Below are positions 35,221 to 43,508 of a DNA stretch of 64,000 nt, piece by piece (the first letter of the stretch is position 1; every line of letters begins with the position of its first letter). Origin of the DNA: Actinomycetes bacterium (GTDB lineage Bacteria; Actinomycetota; Actinomycetes; Mycobacteriales; Cryptosporangiaceae); contig JAOPVE010000472.1 in the NCBI GenBank assembly GCA_025963185.1, forward strand, positions 1-64,000, read 5' to 3'. Both the position numbers and the translations under genes were made by a program. The notes below the pieces were generated by a model that saw nothing but the letters and a program-made list of their open reading frames with translations, had not been told where the DNA came from and ran no database searches.

Positions 35221-37361
35221 TGCGGGTCGCTGTCGTCGGTGGTGGTCCGGGTGGGCTCGCGGCGGCGGTCCTGCTGGCGCGGGGCGGGCACGAGGTGGCG
35301 CTGTGGGATCGCGGATCCGCCCCCGGCCTCGGCCTGGTGCTCTCCGGGGACGCGCTGGACACCGTCCGGGGGGTGGACGCCGAGATCCATGCCCGGGTGC
35401 TCGGCCAGGCGGCCCGCTGGGACACGATCGAGACCGCGCTCGGCGGCGAGCTGTACCGCGCCGGCGGGCACGTCTTCGCCGGGATCGGCAGGGACGCGCT
35501 CGCGGCGATCCTGCGGGACCGGGCTTCAGCCCTGAGGGTCCGGCTCGGCGCCGAACCACCGCCGCTGGACGAACTCGCCGCCGGGTACGACGTGGTGGTG
35601 GCGGCCGACGGGGTGCACAGCGCGATCCGCGACTCGGGGCCGTACGGCGTGACCAGGCAGGACGGCCGGAATGCCTACGTCTGGCTCGGCACCGACGCGC
35701 CGCTCCCGGCGTTCCGGTTTGTGCTCGGTCCGGACGGGGTCATCGTCCATGCGTACCCACACGGCCCGGGGGTGGGAACGGTGGTGCTAGAGGCGCCCGA
35801 GCCGCTCGCGGATCCGCTGGGGGTGGCGGGCGCGCTGCTCGGCGGGGCGCGGGTGTGGGGCGATCCGGTGTGGCGGTCGTTCAGCACGATCTCGGTGGGC
35901 ACCTGGCGGGCCGGGAACGTCGTGCTGCTCGGCGACGCCGCCCACACCACGCACTACTCCACGGGATCCGGCACGAAGCTCGCCATCGAGGACGCGATCG
36001 CGCTGGCCTCGGCGCTGGCCTCCGAGCCGTCCGTGCCGGCCGCGCTCAAGGCCTACGAGGACGCCCGCAGGCCCGCCGTGGCCTCGGCACAGCGGGCCGC
36101 GCTCGCCAGCCAGGGCTGGTTCGAGGATCTGCGGTGGCGCCTCGGTACTGATCCGGAGGAGCTGGTGTTTGGCCTGCTCACGCGCTCGCGCCGGATCACG
36201 CACGCCAGCCTTCGGGCGAGGGACCCGGAGTCGACCGCGGCGGTCGAGAAGCGCTTCGGCGGATCCCCGCCCCTGCTCGCCCCGTTCACCGTGCGCGGAC
36301 TGACCCTGGAAAACCGGATCGTCGTCTCGCCCACCGCGCTGTACTCGGCGGACGACGGCGTCCCCGGCGACTTCCACCTGGTCCACCTAGGCGCGCGGGC
36401 CCTCGGCGGGGCCGGGCTGGTCATGACCGAGATGGTCGCGGTGAGCCCGGACGCGCGGATCACCCTCGGCTGCCCCGGCCTGTGGACGGACCAGCAGGCA
36501 ACGGCCTGGCGCCGGATCACCGAGTTCGCGCACGCCCAGGGCACCCGGATCGGCGTCCAGCTCGGACACGCCGGCCGCAAGGGATCCGCGCACCGGCCCT
36601 GGGACGGCGGTGGTCCCCTCGCCGAGGGCGGCTGGGGCACGCTCGGGCCGTCGGCGATCCCGTTCGGATCGTTCCCGACGCCCCACGAGATGACCCCGGG
36701 TGACCTTCGGGTGGTCCGGCAGGATTTCGTGGCCGCCGCGCGGAGGGCCAGCGAGGCGGGCTTCGACCTGCTCGAACTCCACCTCGCCCACGGCTACCTG
36801 CTCTCCAGCTTTCTCACCCCGCTCTCCAACCACCGCACGGACCATCACGGCGGATCGCTCCCGAACCGGGCCCGGTTCCCCCTGGACGTTCTCGCCGCGG
36901 TCCGCGAGGTCTGGGACGGCCCCCTCTCGGCCCGGATCTCGGCGACCGACTGGGTGGACGGCGGGTTCACCGCCGATGACGCCGTGGAACTGGCCCGCCT
37001 GCTCGCCGCCGCCGGGGCGGACCTGATCGACGTGTCCACGGGCCAGACCAGTTCGGACGCGCGCCCCGCCTACGGCCGGACGTACCAGGTGCCCTTCAGC
37101 GAGCGGATCCGCAGGCAGGCCGGGGTCCCGACGATCGCGGTCGGGGCGATCTCGTCGGCCGACGACGTGAACACGATCCTGCTGGCCGGGCAGGCGGACC
37201 TGTGCGCGCTCGGCCGCCCCCACCTGCACGATCCGGCGTGGACCCTGCACGCCGCTGCCGAGAACGGCTGGGACGTGCCGTGGCCGGTTCAGTACCGAGA
37301 GGGCCGGGCGTCGCGCCCGCCCGTGAGCCGTCCGGCCGTGGTTCATCGAAAATCACGCTAA
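35220..37361 (+). CDS. fused FAD monooxygenase / old-yellow-enzyme, anthraniloyl-CoA or salicylyl-CoA type
   Basis: A 713-residue two-domain flavoenzyme. Residues 1-345 are a PHBH-fold hydroxylase: FAD motif VVGGGPGGLAAAVLLARGG and GDAAHTTHYSTGSGTKLAIEDA. Residues about 350-700 are an old-yellow-enzyme barrel: FTVRGLTLENRIVVSPTALY, GVQLGHAGRKGS, ELHLAHGYLLSSFLTPLSNHR, and GAISSADDVNTILLAGQADLCALGRPHL. This fusion is known from 2-aminobenzoyl-CoA monooxygenase/reductase and from salicylyl-CoA 5-hydroxylase. The first ring-hydroxylates the aryl-CoA, and in the anthraniloyl case the second domain reduces the ring. Which substrate applies here cannot be decided. It ends within an inverted repeat. 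Confidence 0.87.
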   Translation: MRVAVVGGGPGGLAAAVLLARGGHEVALWDRGSAPGLGLVLSGDALDTVRGVDAEIHARVLGQAARWDTIETALGGELYRAGGHVFAGIGRDALAAILRDRASALRVRLGAEPPPLDELAAGYDVVVAADGVHSAIRDSGPYGVTRQDGRNAYVWLGTDAPLPAFRFVLGPDGVIVHAYPHGPGVGTVVLEAPEPLADPLGVAGALLGGARVWGDPVWRSFSTISVGTWRAGNVVLLGDAAHTTHYSTGSGTKLAIEDAIALASALASEPSVPAALKAYEDARRPAVASAQRAALASQGWFEDLRWRLGTDPEELVFGLLTRSRRITHASLRARDPESTAAVEKRFGGSPPLLAPFTVRGLTLENRIVVSPTALYSADDGVPGDFHLVHLGARALGGAGLVMTEMVAVSPDARITLGCPGLWTDQQATAWRRITEFAHAQGTRIGVQLGHAGRKGSAHRPWDGGGPLAEGGWGTLGPSAIPFGSFPTPHEMTPGDLRVVRQDFVAAARRASEAGFDLLELHLAHGYLLSSFLTPLSNHRTDHHGGSLPNRARFPLDVLAAVREVWDGPLSARISATDWVDGGFTADDAVELARLLAAAGADLIDVSTGQTSSDARPAYGRTYQVPFSERIRRQAGVPTIAVGAISSADDVNTILLAGQADLCALGRPHLHDPAWTLHAAAENGWDVPWPVQYREGRASRPPVSRPAVVHRKSR

Positions 37362-37376
37362 ACACGTTTATCGTGA
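37353..37376. promoter_or_regulatory. 24-bp inverted repeat upstream of a histidine kinase
   Basis: The core TAAACACGTTTA (37359-37370) is a perfect palindrome; one mismatched pair then separates it from flanking TCACG (37353-37357) and CGTGA (37372-37376). It is AT-rich compared with its surroundings and overlaps the stop codon of the fused monooxygenase. Likely an operator controlling the kinase gene. Confidence 0.5.
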
Positions 37377-37439
37377 CGCTTCGTGCGAAACTGGTACAGC
37401 CAGGAGGTCATGCGAGCGCCCTGGCAGAGAGGTCTGGCC

Positions 37440-39401
37440 ATGACCGGCGGGCAGGTGCGCGGGGGCGACACGCCGCCGCGACCCGTCACGTCCGAGGTCG
37501 ATCCGATCATCGCGCTGGTCAGCCTCGTGGGGACCAGCGTGCGGTCCTGGGATCCGCGGGACGCCACCGTCGACGCCGTGGTCGAGCGGATCATCCGGCA
37601 AATCTGGGGAGTGGGCGGGGTCTACGGGGCCTGGCTGCGCAACCTCGCCGCCGAGCGCCCGGACGTGCCCCGCGCCGCCCCCCGCGATCGGCCCCCCGAG
37701 GACTACGAGGAGTTGTCCTGGCCGATCGGCACCGGGCTGGCCCGCCGCCAGCTCATCGTGCACATCGCCCCGCTACTGCAGAACGACACCGCCCGGACGG
37801 CGCTCGGTGCGGTCGCCAGCACCCTGGACACGATGTTGCGCTGGCACGCGACCGGCGAGGCGCGGCCCGCGATCCCGCCCGAGGCCACCGCCGAGATCGA
37901 GTCGTTGCGGCGGACCTGCGTCCAGCGTGGGGTGCTGCTGGAGAACAACAGGGCGATCGTGCTGGTCATCCAGTCCGACTGCGTCTGGTCGAGTGTCTCG
38001 GCCGCGTTCACCCGGGTGCTCGGCTACCCCCGGCACGTCGCCACCACCCACCGCCTGGACTCGTTCATCCACCCCGAGGACCTGCCGCTCGCCCAGGGCG
38101 GGTTCGGCGAGTCGCTCGCGGGGCGCTCTCCCGCGGATCCGATCGACGTGCGGGCCAGGGCCGCGGACGGCCGGTGGGTCACCCTGTCCGTCACGTTCCG
38201 CGACCTCACCGGCGAGCCCGGCGTCGACGCCGTCGTCGCGTACTGCCAGGACGTGACGGTCCAGCGGCAGGTCGAGCGCGGCTGGCAGACCGAGCGCGCC
38301 CGGCTCGCCAAGCTCGTCCAGACCCTGCACAGCGGCGTCGTCGTCGAGGACGGGAGCGGCCGGATCGCCATCGCCAACGAGGCGGTCGGACAGCTCCTCG
38401 GGCTCCCGGAGGCCGATCCGGCCGCGCTGCTCGGCGTGGAATGGTCCAAGGCCATCGTGGATCTCGCCGAGGTGTTCGCCGATCCGGCCGGGTTCGCCGC
38501 GCTCGCCGAGCACCTGATCGGGATCCGGCGGCCCGTGATCGGCGAGGAACTGGCGCTCGCCAACGGGCGGGTCCTCGAACTGGACTTCGCCCCGATCACC
38601 GACGCGCAGACCGAACTGGGCGCGCTCTGGCACTTCCGCGACATCACCGAGCGGGCGGCCGCACAGCGCAACCTCGAAGAGCGCAACAAGGACCTCGCGG
38701 AGCTCGCCGAACTGCGCAACGTCTTCGTCGCGACCGTCTCCCATGAGCTGCGGACCCCGCTGACCTCAGTCGTCAGCTTCGCGCACCTGCTCCAGGAGGA
38801 CACGGCCGAGACCCTCACCAGCTACCAGCGCCAGTGCCTCGACGGGATCGACCGGAACGCCAACCGGCTGCTGCGGCTCATCGAGGACCTGCTGCTGCTG
38901 GTCCGGCTGGAGACCCACAACCTGCCGCTGAAGTTCACGATCGCCGATCCGCCGGAATTGGTGGCGGCCGCCGTGACCGACCGCGAGCCGCTCGCCGCCG
39001 AGCGCGGGATCGAACTGCGCTTCGAGACCCGCGAGGGACCGCCGCTCGAATGCGACGAGCTGCGGCTGCACCAGGTGCTCGGGAACCTGCTCGGCAACGC
39101 GCTGAAGTACACCCCGGCCGGCGGATCCGTCACCGTGCGCGCGGCGGCCGACGCGTCCGGCTGGCGGTTCGACGTGGCCGACACGGGCATCGGGATCCCG
39201 GCCGCGGACGTCGACCGGGTGTTCTCCAGCTTCACCCGCGCGTCGAACGCCGGGGTCCACGGGGCGCCGGGCACCGGCCTCGGGCTGGTGATCAGCCAGG
39301 CCATCGTGAACCGCCACGGCGGATCCATCGCGCTGCAGAGCACCGAGGACGTCGGGACCACGGTGACGGTCCACCTGCCGTATCGCCAAACGGTGGTGTG
39401 A
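37440..39401 (+). CDS. PAS-containing sensor histidine kinase (intact)
   Basis: A 653-residue soluble sensor kinase without membrane segments. The N-terminal 150 residues look GAF-like (IIALVSLVGTSVRSWDPRDATVDAVVERII). Two PAS domains follow (about 160-270 and 285-415), then HisKA with FVATVSHELRTPLTSVVSFAHLL and a full HATPase domain: N box LLGNALKYTPAGG, G1 VADTGIGIP, F box and G2 GTGLGLVISQAI. No response regulator is adjacent. Possible starts are GTG 37383, ATG 37410 and ATG 37440; the last has the best-spaced GAGAGG site. It is a paralogue of the degenerate kinase at 44724. Confidence 0.88.
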   Translation: MTGGQVRGGDTPPRPVTSEVDPIIALVSLVGTSVRSWDPRDATVDAVVERIIRQIWGVGGVYGAWLRNLAAERPDVPRAAPRDRPPEDYEELSWPIGTGLARRQLIVHIAPLLQNDTARTALGAVASTLDTMLRWHATGEARPAIPPEATAEIESLRRTCVQRGVLLENNRAIVLVIQSDCVWSSVSAAFTRVLGYPRHVATTHRLDSFIHPEDLPLAQGGFGESLAGRSPADPIDVRARAADGRWVTLSVTFRDLTGEPGVDAVVAYCQDVTVQRQVERGWQTERARLAKLVQTLHSGVVVEDGSGRIAIANEAVGQLLGLPEADPAALLGVEWSKAIVDLAEVFADPAGFAALAEHLIGIRRPVIGEELALANGRVLELDFAPITDAQTELGALWHFRDITERAAAQRNLEERNKDLAELAELRNVFVATVSHELRTPLTSVVSFAHLLQEDTAETLTSYQRQCLDGIDRNANRLLRLIEDLLLLVRLETHNLPLKFTIADPPELVAAAVTDREPLAAERGIELRFETREGPPLECDELRLHQVLGNLLGNALKYTPAGGSVTVRAAADASGWRFDVADTGIGIPAADVDRVFSSFTRASNAGVHGAPGTGLGLVISQAIVNRHGGSIALQSTEDVGTTVTVHLPYRQTVV

Positions 39402-39438
39402 CGGGGCGTCACGGCGATCCGCCGCACGCGATAAACCG

Positions 39439-40212
39439 GTGACGTCGGTGGTCATCCCCGCGACAATGGCCGGCGTGGAAGAGGTCGAGGTCGTCGTCGC
39501 CCACAACGAGCGCGCGACCCTGCGCGTCGGTGACGTGTTCCTGAAGATCGACGCTGATCAGACGCGCACCGACGCCGAGGTCGAGGCGATGGCTATGGCG
39601 CCGATCCCGACTCCGGAGGTCCTGTGGCGCAAGCCCCCCGTGCTCGCGCTCGCCGCCGTCCCAGGCACGGCGCTCGGCCACCTTGGTGAGCCGTCGGCCG
39701 CGTCGCCGGCCGCGTGGGCCGCGGCGGGTGCCGCCACCCGAAAGCTGCACGACGCCCCGCTGCCGCCATCGCCCGGCAAGAGCCTCGGCGAGATCGCATC
39801 GCGCCTCGACGGCGAATGCGAGTGGCTCGTCGCCAACGACGTCCTTCCCGCTGACGTGGTCGCGCGCAACCGCCGGGTTGCCGAGGCCGCGCTCCGGCCG
39901 TGGACACCGGTGTTCACGCACGGCGACCTGCAGGTCGACCACGTGTTCGTCGACGGTGACGACGTCAACGGCGTGATCGACTGGTCCGAGGCGTCCCAGG
40001 GCGATGCCCTGTTCGACCTCGCCATCTTGACGCTCGGACACCAGGAGCACCTTGGCGACGTCATCGCCGGCTACGGCACCGACTTTGACCGCGACCTCAT
40101 CCACGCATGGTGGTCGTTGCGATGCCTGACCAGCGTCCGCTGGCTGGCCGAGCACGGCTACGGCTCGCCGGACGAGTTCCCCGAGGTCGCCGTGCTGAGA
40201 TCCCGGCTGTGA
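39439..40212 (+). CDS. aminoglycoside-phosphotransferase-fold small-molecule kinase
   Basis: A 257-residue kinase-fold protein of the APH family. The catalytic loop is FTHGDLQVDHVFVDGD, in which the usual Asn of HGDxxxxN is His, and the metal loop is GVIDWSEASQGDALFDLA (DFG-like Asp). This HGDLQVDH form is shared by an actinobacterial subgroup of unknown substrate (recalled). The gene has no GGATCC site, unlike most of the window, which may mean a different history. It could be an antibiotic kinase or a sugar/choline kinase; resistance should not be assumed. Confidence 0.8.
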   Translation: MTSVVIPATMAGVEEVEVVVAHNERATLRVGDVFLKIDADQTRTDAEVEAMAMAPIPTPEVLWRKPPVLALAAVPGTALGHLGEPSAASPAAWAAAGAATRKLHDAPLPPSPGKSLGEIASRLDGECEWLVANDVLPADVVARNRRVAEAALRPWTPVFTHGDLQVDHVFVDGDDVNGVIDWSEASQGDALFDLAILTLGHQEHLGDVIAGYGTDFDRDLIHAWWSLRCLTSVRWLAEHGYGSPDEFPEVAVLRSRL

Positions 40213-40352
40213 GGCGGCAGGAGCCCGACGGCTACGAGTGGCCGCATCGAGTGGGCCATCTCCTGAAGCCCCCGTTCCCCGCGCCTGTGCGCCGGTCGGC
40301 CCGTGGGGGACCCGGCCGGCCGTCGTCGACGCCATCGAGCGCCGCTGACGGA

Positions 40353-41285
40353 TCACACCGCGGCGCGCAGGTCCGGGTCGAGGGTGGTGGATTCGCCGAA
40401 CCGGGCCGGCCGGAGCTGGTCCACGGTTGTGCCGGTGCCCGTCAGGTCCGCGTTCGTGAGGTCCGCCGCGGCGAGGTTCGCTCCGGTGAGCGTCGCGCCG
40501 CGCAGGTCCGCGCCCGTCAGGTCGGCCCAGGCCAGGACCGCGTTGTCGAGCCGCGCTTCGGCGAGGTAGGCGTGCTGGAGGCCGGCGTAGTTCAGGCGGG
40601 CGCCGCGCAGGTCGGATCGGTGCAGGTGGGCGTCTCGCAGATCCGCGTCATGGAGGTTCGCACCCCGCAGGTCGGCGCCGTCGAGTGCCGCGCGGGCCAG
40701 CCTGGCGTCGTTGAGGTCCGCACCGGCGAGGCTGGCGCGCGCGAGGTCGAGGCGCCGCGACTCGGGCCGGACCGGCCGCCGCCCCAGCACAGTCAGCGCG
40801 GCCTGCACGTCGGACGCCAGCGAGGGCGGATCCGCCGTGGGAGAACCGGCGGGCGCTCGTTCCCGGACGAACGCGGCGAGCACCTCGACCACCGTCTCGT
40901 GGTCCACCGTGGACTCGCGCAGGACGTGTTCGAGTGCGTAGACCCCGCCGATCCGCTCGGCGAGCTTGTCCGAGGCGAGCTGGCTGATCGCCCTGCCGTA
41001 GCGCTCGGTGAGCTGGCCGCGGCGGGCCAGCAGGTACGTGCGGGCGGTGAAGGTCAGCCCGGCCGCGGTGGCGAGCCCGGCGATGGCGGCGAGCAGGGTC
41101 TGCCGGACGGCGTTGACGGCGTCCGCCCGGTCCTTGAGGTTGGTGATCCGCGCGACCGAGTCGCCGGCCGCCCAGTCGCCGACGGGACCGAACACCAGCC
41201 ACACCAGGGCACCGGCCGCCAGGACGAGGGCGAGGCCTGTCGCGGTGCGGGCGTAGCTACTCCGAGAGACGCGCATGCCTCCCAT
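40353..41285 (-). CDS. membrane-anchored pentapeptide-repeat protein
   Basis: A 310-residue protein with two N-terminal membrane helices (about residues 12-34 and 60-80), a charged central region (LTERYGRAISQLASDKLAERIGGVYALEHVLRES), and a C-terminal run of about 20 A(D/N)Lxx repeats (SLAGADLNDARLARAALDG onward) forming a right-handed quadrilateral beta-helix. The linker LASDKLAERIGGVYALE is a common companion of pentapeptide repeats in actinobacteria. Function unknown; some soluble relatives mimic DNA and protect gyrase, but the membrane anchor argues against that here. Start is ATG 41285 or 41276. Confidence 0.85.
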   Translation of the reverse strand: MGGMRVSRSSYARTATGLALVLAAGALVWLVFGPVGDWAAGDSVARITNLKDRADAVNAVRQTLLAAIAGLATAAGLTFTARTYLLARRGQLTERYGRAISQLASDKLAERIGGVYALEHVLRESTVDHETVVEVLAAFVRERAPAGSPTADPPSLASDVQAALTVLGRRPVRPESRRLDLARASLAGADLNDARLARAALDGADLRGANLHDADLRDAHLHRSDLRGARLNYAGLQHAYLAEARLDNAVLAWADLTGADLRGATLTGANLAAADLTNADLTGTGTTVDQLRPARFGESTTLDPDLRAAV

Positions 41286-41344
41286 CACAGCGGATCGGGC
41301 GGCCCGGCGCGCGCACGCCGGGCCGCCCGCCGGGGCGCGCGGGA

Positions 41345-42463
41345 TCAGCAGCCGGTGCCCAGGGTGTAGCAGCGCACCGCGCCGAGGGCCGGCTTGGGCG
41401 AGAAGTCGCGGCGCATGAGGCCGCGGTTGTCCGGGTGGATCGAGCCGGTCGCGAGGTCCCGGCTGGTGTACCAGAACACATTCGTGACCTGCGCGTACCG
41501 GTTCTGGACCATTCCGAGGGTGCGCTTGAGGTAGTCCGCCTGGGTGGCCTCGTCGACGCCGAGGTACCACACCGGGGTCGTCGCGGTGTTCGCGTGCGTG
41601 GACCAGCCGAACTCGGTGAACCAGATCGGCTTGGCGCTGTCGCCCTTGGCCTTCATCAGGTCCACCAGCACGGCCGTGTGGGTCATCCGCTCGCGGCCGC
41701 GGTCGATCGCCTCGGGTCCGTAGTTCGCGTAGCCCATGTACGGGTGGACGCCCATGACGTCGAACGATCCCTGGGCGCCGGCGGCGTACGCGGCGGAGAT
41801 CCAGTCGGTGTCGACGAACATCGTGCCGCCGAAGACGACCTTGGCGTTCGGGTTGCCGGCGTGGACGGCGGGGTAGGCGGCCTTGAGCAGGCCCGTGTAG
41901 TTGGCGGCGCTCGGCGGCGACAGGAACTCGGACGCGTTCGGCTCGTTCCAGACCTCCCAGGCCTGCACCTGCGTCTTCCAGCGGTTCGCCGCCCACTTGA
42001 TCGCGTTCGCGTAGTCGCTCAGGTTCGTCGGCAGGACGTGGTTGTTGGTGCTGCCGCTGGCCCACTTCGGGGTCTGCCAGAAGGTGGCGAGCACGTTCAG
42101 GCCCCGGCTGTGGGCCATGTTGACGATCTTGTCGACGAACGGGACGCCCCAGGCCATGTCGTACTGGCCGCGCGCGTTCGGCTGGATCGTCGTCCAGCCC
42201 AGGTCGAGCCGCACCCAGGTCGCACCGTTGGCCGCGAGCGTGTTGAGGATGCAGACCCGGTCCGCGTCGGACAGTTCCGCCCACGTTCCGTGGAACTGCG
42301 CGCCGACCGCGAGCTTGGCGCGCTGCGGGGTCGCGTTCACCTGGGTGGCGCAGGAGGCGGGGGGAGCGATCGTCGCGGCGTGGGCGGACGATCCACTGAG
42401 GAACCCGGCGAGGATGGCCGAGACGAGAACCGCGGCGGCGGCGAGGCGGGCAGTGGTGCGCAT
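41345..42463 (-). CDS. secreted clan GH-A glycoside hydrolase (cellulase/GH39-like)
   Basis: A 372-residue exported enzyme with a Sec signal peptide (residues 1-30, ending SSAHA). The barrel carries AWEVWNEPNASEFL, where NEP gives the acid/base glutamate, and PIWFTEFGWSTHAN, where the second glutamate is the nucleophile; both are typical of clan GH-A. GVHPYMGYANYGPE lies between them. There is no carbohydrate-binding module. Substrate cannot be fixed: xylosidase, mannanase or arabinan-type activity are possible. Palindromes upstream at 42554 and 42598 resemble LacI-type operators, fitting sugar induction. Confidence 0.87.
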   Translation of the reverse strand: MRTTARLAAAAVLVSAILAGFLSGSSAHAATIAPPASCATQVNATPQRAKLAVGAQFHGTWAELSDADRVCILNTLAANGATWVRLDLGWTTIQPNARGQYDMAWGVPFVDKIVNMAHSRGLNVLATFWQTPKWASGSTNNHVLPTNLSDYANAIKWAANRWKTQVQAWEVWNEPNASEFLSPPSAANYTGLLKAAYPAVHAGNPNAKVVFGGTMFVDTDWISAAYAAGAQGSFDVMGVHPYMGYANYGPEAIDRGRERMTHTAVLVDLMKAKGDSAKPIWFTEFGWSTHANTATTPVWYLGVDEATQADYLKRTLGMVQNRYAQVTNVFWYTSRDLATGSIHPDNRGLMRRDFSPKPALGAVRCYTLGTGC

Positions 42464-42553
42464 GGGGTTCCCCTGATCCGTGGGTTGGGGCGGTGACGTC
42501 CTGTCGAGACCTAAGGTCGGTCCGCACTGGTCCCATCGGGGGATCCGCGGTGG

Positions 42554-42568
42554 TGCAACCCGGTTGCA
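42554..42568. promoter_or_regulatory. LacI-type palindromic operator candidate
   Basis: TGCAACC-C-GGTTGCA, a perfect 15-bp palindrome 91 bp upstream of the glycosidase start. The TGCAA...TTGCA outline is frequent in LacI-family operators. Binding inferred. Confidence 0.5.
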
Positions 42569-42597
42569 TGGGGCTCGGCCGTTCGGCGGATCCGGGG

Positions 42598-42614
42598 GTT
42601 GCGGGCCTCGCAAC
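42598..42614. promoter_or_regulatory. second inverted repeat upstream of the glycosidase
   Basis: GTTGCG-GGCCT-CGCAAC, perfect 6-bp arms. It shares GTTGC with the operator candidate 30 bp away, so it may be a second, weaker site or a hairpin. Confidence 0.35.
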
Positions 42615-42986
42615 TGATCCGTCGAGAGGGCGGCTGAACAGGGCATTCGCCGTCCGTCCGGGCGGCAGCGGGTCACCCCTGCCGGCGCGGGCGGGGTGCG
42701 GCAAGGGTCCGCCCCGCGCGCGATCCGGGGGTGCGGGCCGGTAGCCCCCGGGTTCCCGCCGGGTTGCGAGAACCGCATTCAGCGGATCCGCGAGAAGCCC
42801 CTCCCCGGCCCCCGCGGTCTCTCCGAACTGGACTCACGGGCCACCAGCGAACCCACCAAGGCCGCTCGTCTCGCGGGCAAGAGCGGACTGGCGCTGTACA
42901 GGTGAATCACCATCGGCCGGACCGCGGTGCCATAGATCCGGAGGGGCTGTCGCGTCTGAAGGGGTGGATACCGAGAAAGGGGTGGC

Positions 42987-43508
42987 ATGGACGCACACGC
43001 GAAGCAGCGCTTCCATGAGTTCGTGGTCGCGCGCACGCCGGCGCTGATCCGCGTGGCGTACCTGCTCGCCGGGGACCAGCACCGGGCCGAGGATCTGCTG
43101 CAGACCGCGCTCACCAAGACCATGGTGCGGTGGCGGACCCTGCAGCACGGCGATCCCGAGGCCTACGTGCGCAGGGTCCTCTACCACGAGCAGGTGAGCT
43201 GGTGGAGGCGGGCGTCCCGCCGGCGGGAGACCACCGTCCACCAGCTTCCGGACACCCCTCTCGCGGATCCGAGCGGCGACACCGACCTGCGGCTGCAGAT
43301 GCGGCAGGCCTTACAGCAGCTGACCCCGAAACAGCGGACCGTGCTCGTACTGCGCTACTTCGAGGACCTGTCGGAGACCCAGGTCGCCGCGGTTCTCGGC
43401 TGCTCGATCGGCACTGTCCGCAGCCAGACGCACCGAGCCATCACCCGGCTACGCAGCCTCGCCCCCGAACTCGTCCGCTTCACCGAACTCCAGGAGGTCA
43501 ACCGATGA
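42987..43508 (+). CDS. SigE-family (ECF) RNA polymerase sigma factor
   Basis: A 173-residue group 4 sigma factor. Region 2 is FHEFVVARTPALIRVAYLLAGDQHRAEDLLQTALTKTMVRW, region 4 is LQQLTPKQRTVLVLRYFEDLSETQVAAVLGCSIGTVRSQTHRAITRLR, joined by a short linker. This is the actinobacterial SigE family. Codon 109 is the rare Leu codon TTA (43311-43313). The next gene starts inside its stop and probably encodes its regulator. Target promoters are unknown. Confidence 0.92.
   Translation: MDAHAKQRFHEFVVARTPALIRVAYLLAGDQHRAEDLLQTALTKTMVRWRTLQHGDPEAYVRRVLYHEQVSWWRRASRRRETTVHQLPDTPLADPSGDTDLRLQMRQALQQLTPKQRTVLVLRYFEDLSETQVAAVLGCSIGTVRSQTHRAITRLRSLAPELVRFTELQEVNR

Larger units (their letters stand above)
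42464..42986. other. 523-bp intergenic region, regulatory
   Basis: Separates the divergent glycosidase and sigma-factor genes. It holds two inverted repeats (42554-42568, 42598-42614) near the glycosidase side. Reading frames here are GC-rich chance ORFs with no recognisable product. The region before the sigma-factor start contains CGTC (about 42953), the tetrad often found in ECF -10 elements, but no convincing -35. Confidence 0.6.

Noticed and set aside
39439-40212. Calling the phosphotransferase an aminoglycoside resistance gene
   Set aside because: The fold alone does not give substrate, and the catalytic-loop Asn is replaced.
40353-42704. Long minus-strand frame joining the pentapeptide-repeat gene to upstream sequence
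   Set aside because: Upstream part is a shadow of the glycosidase gene in another frame.
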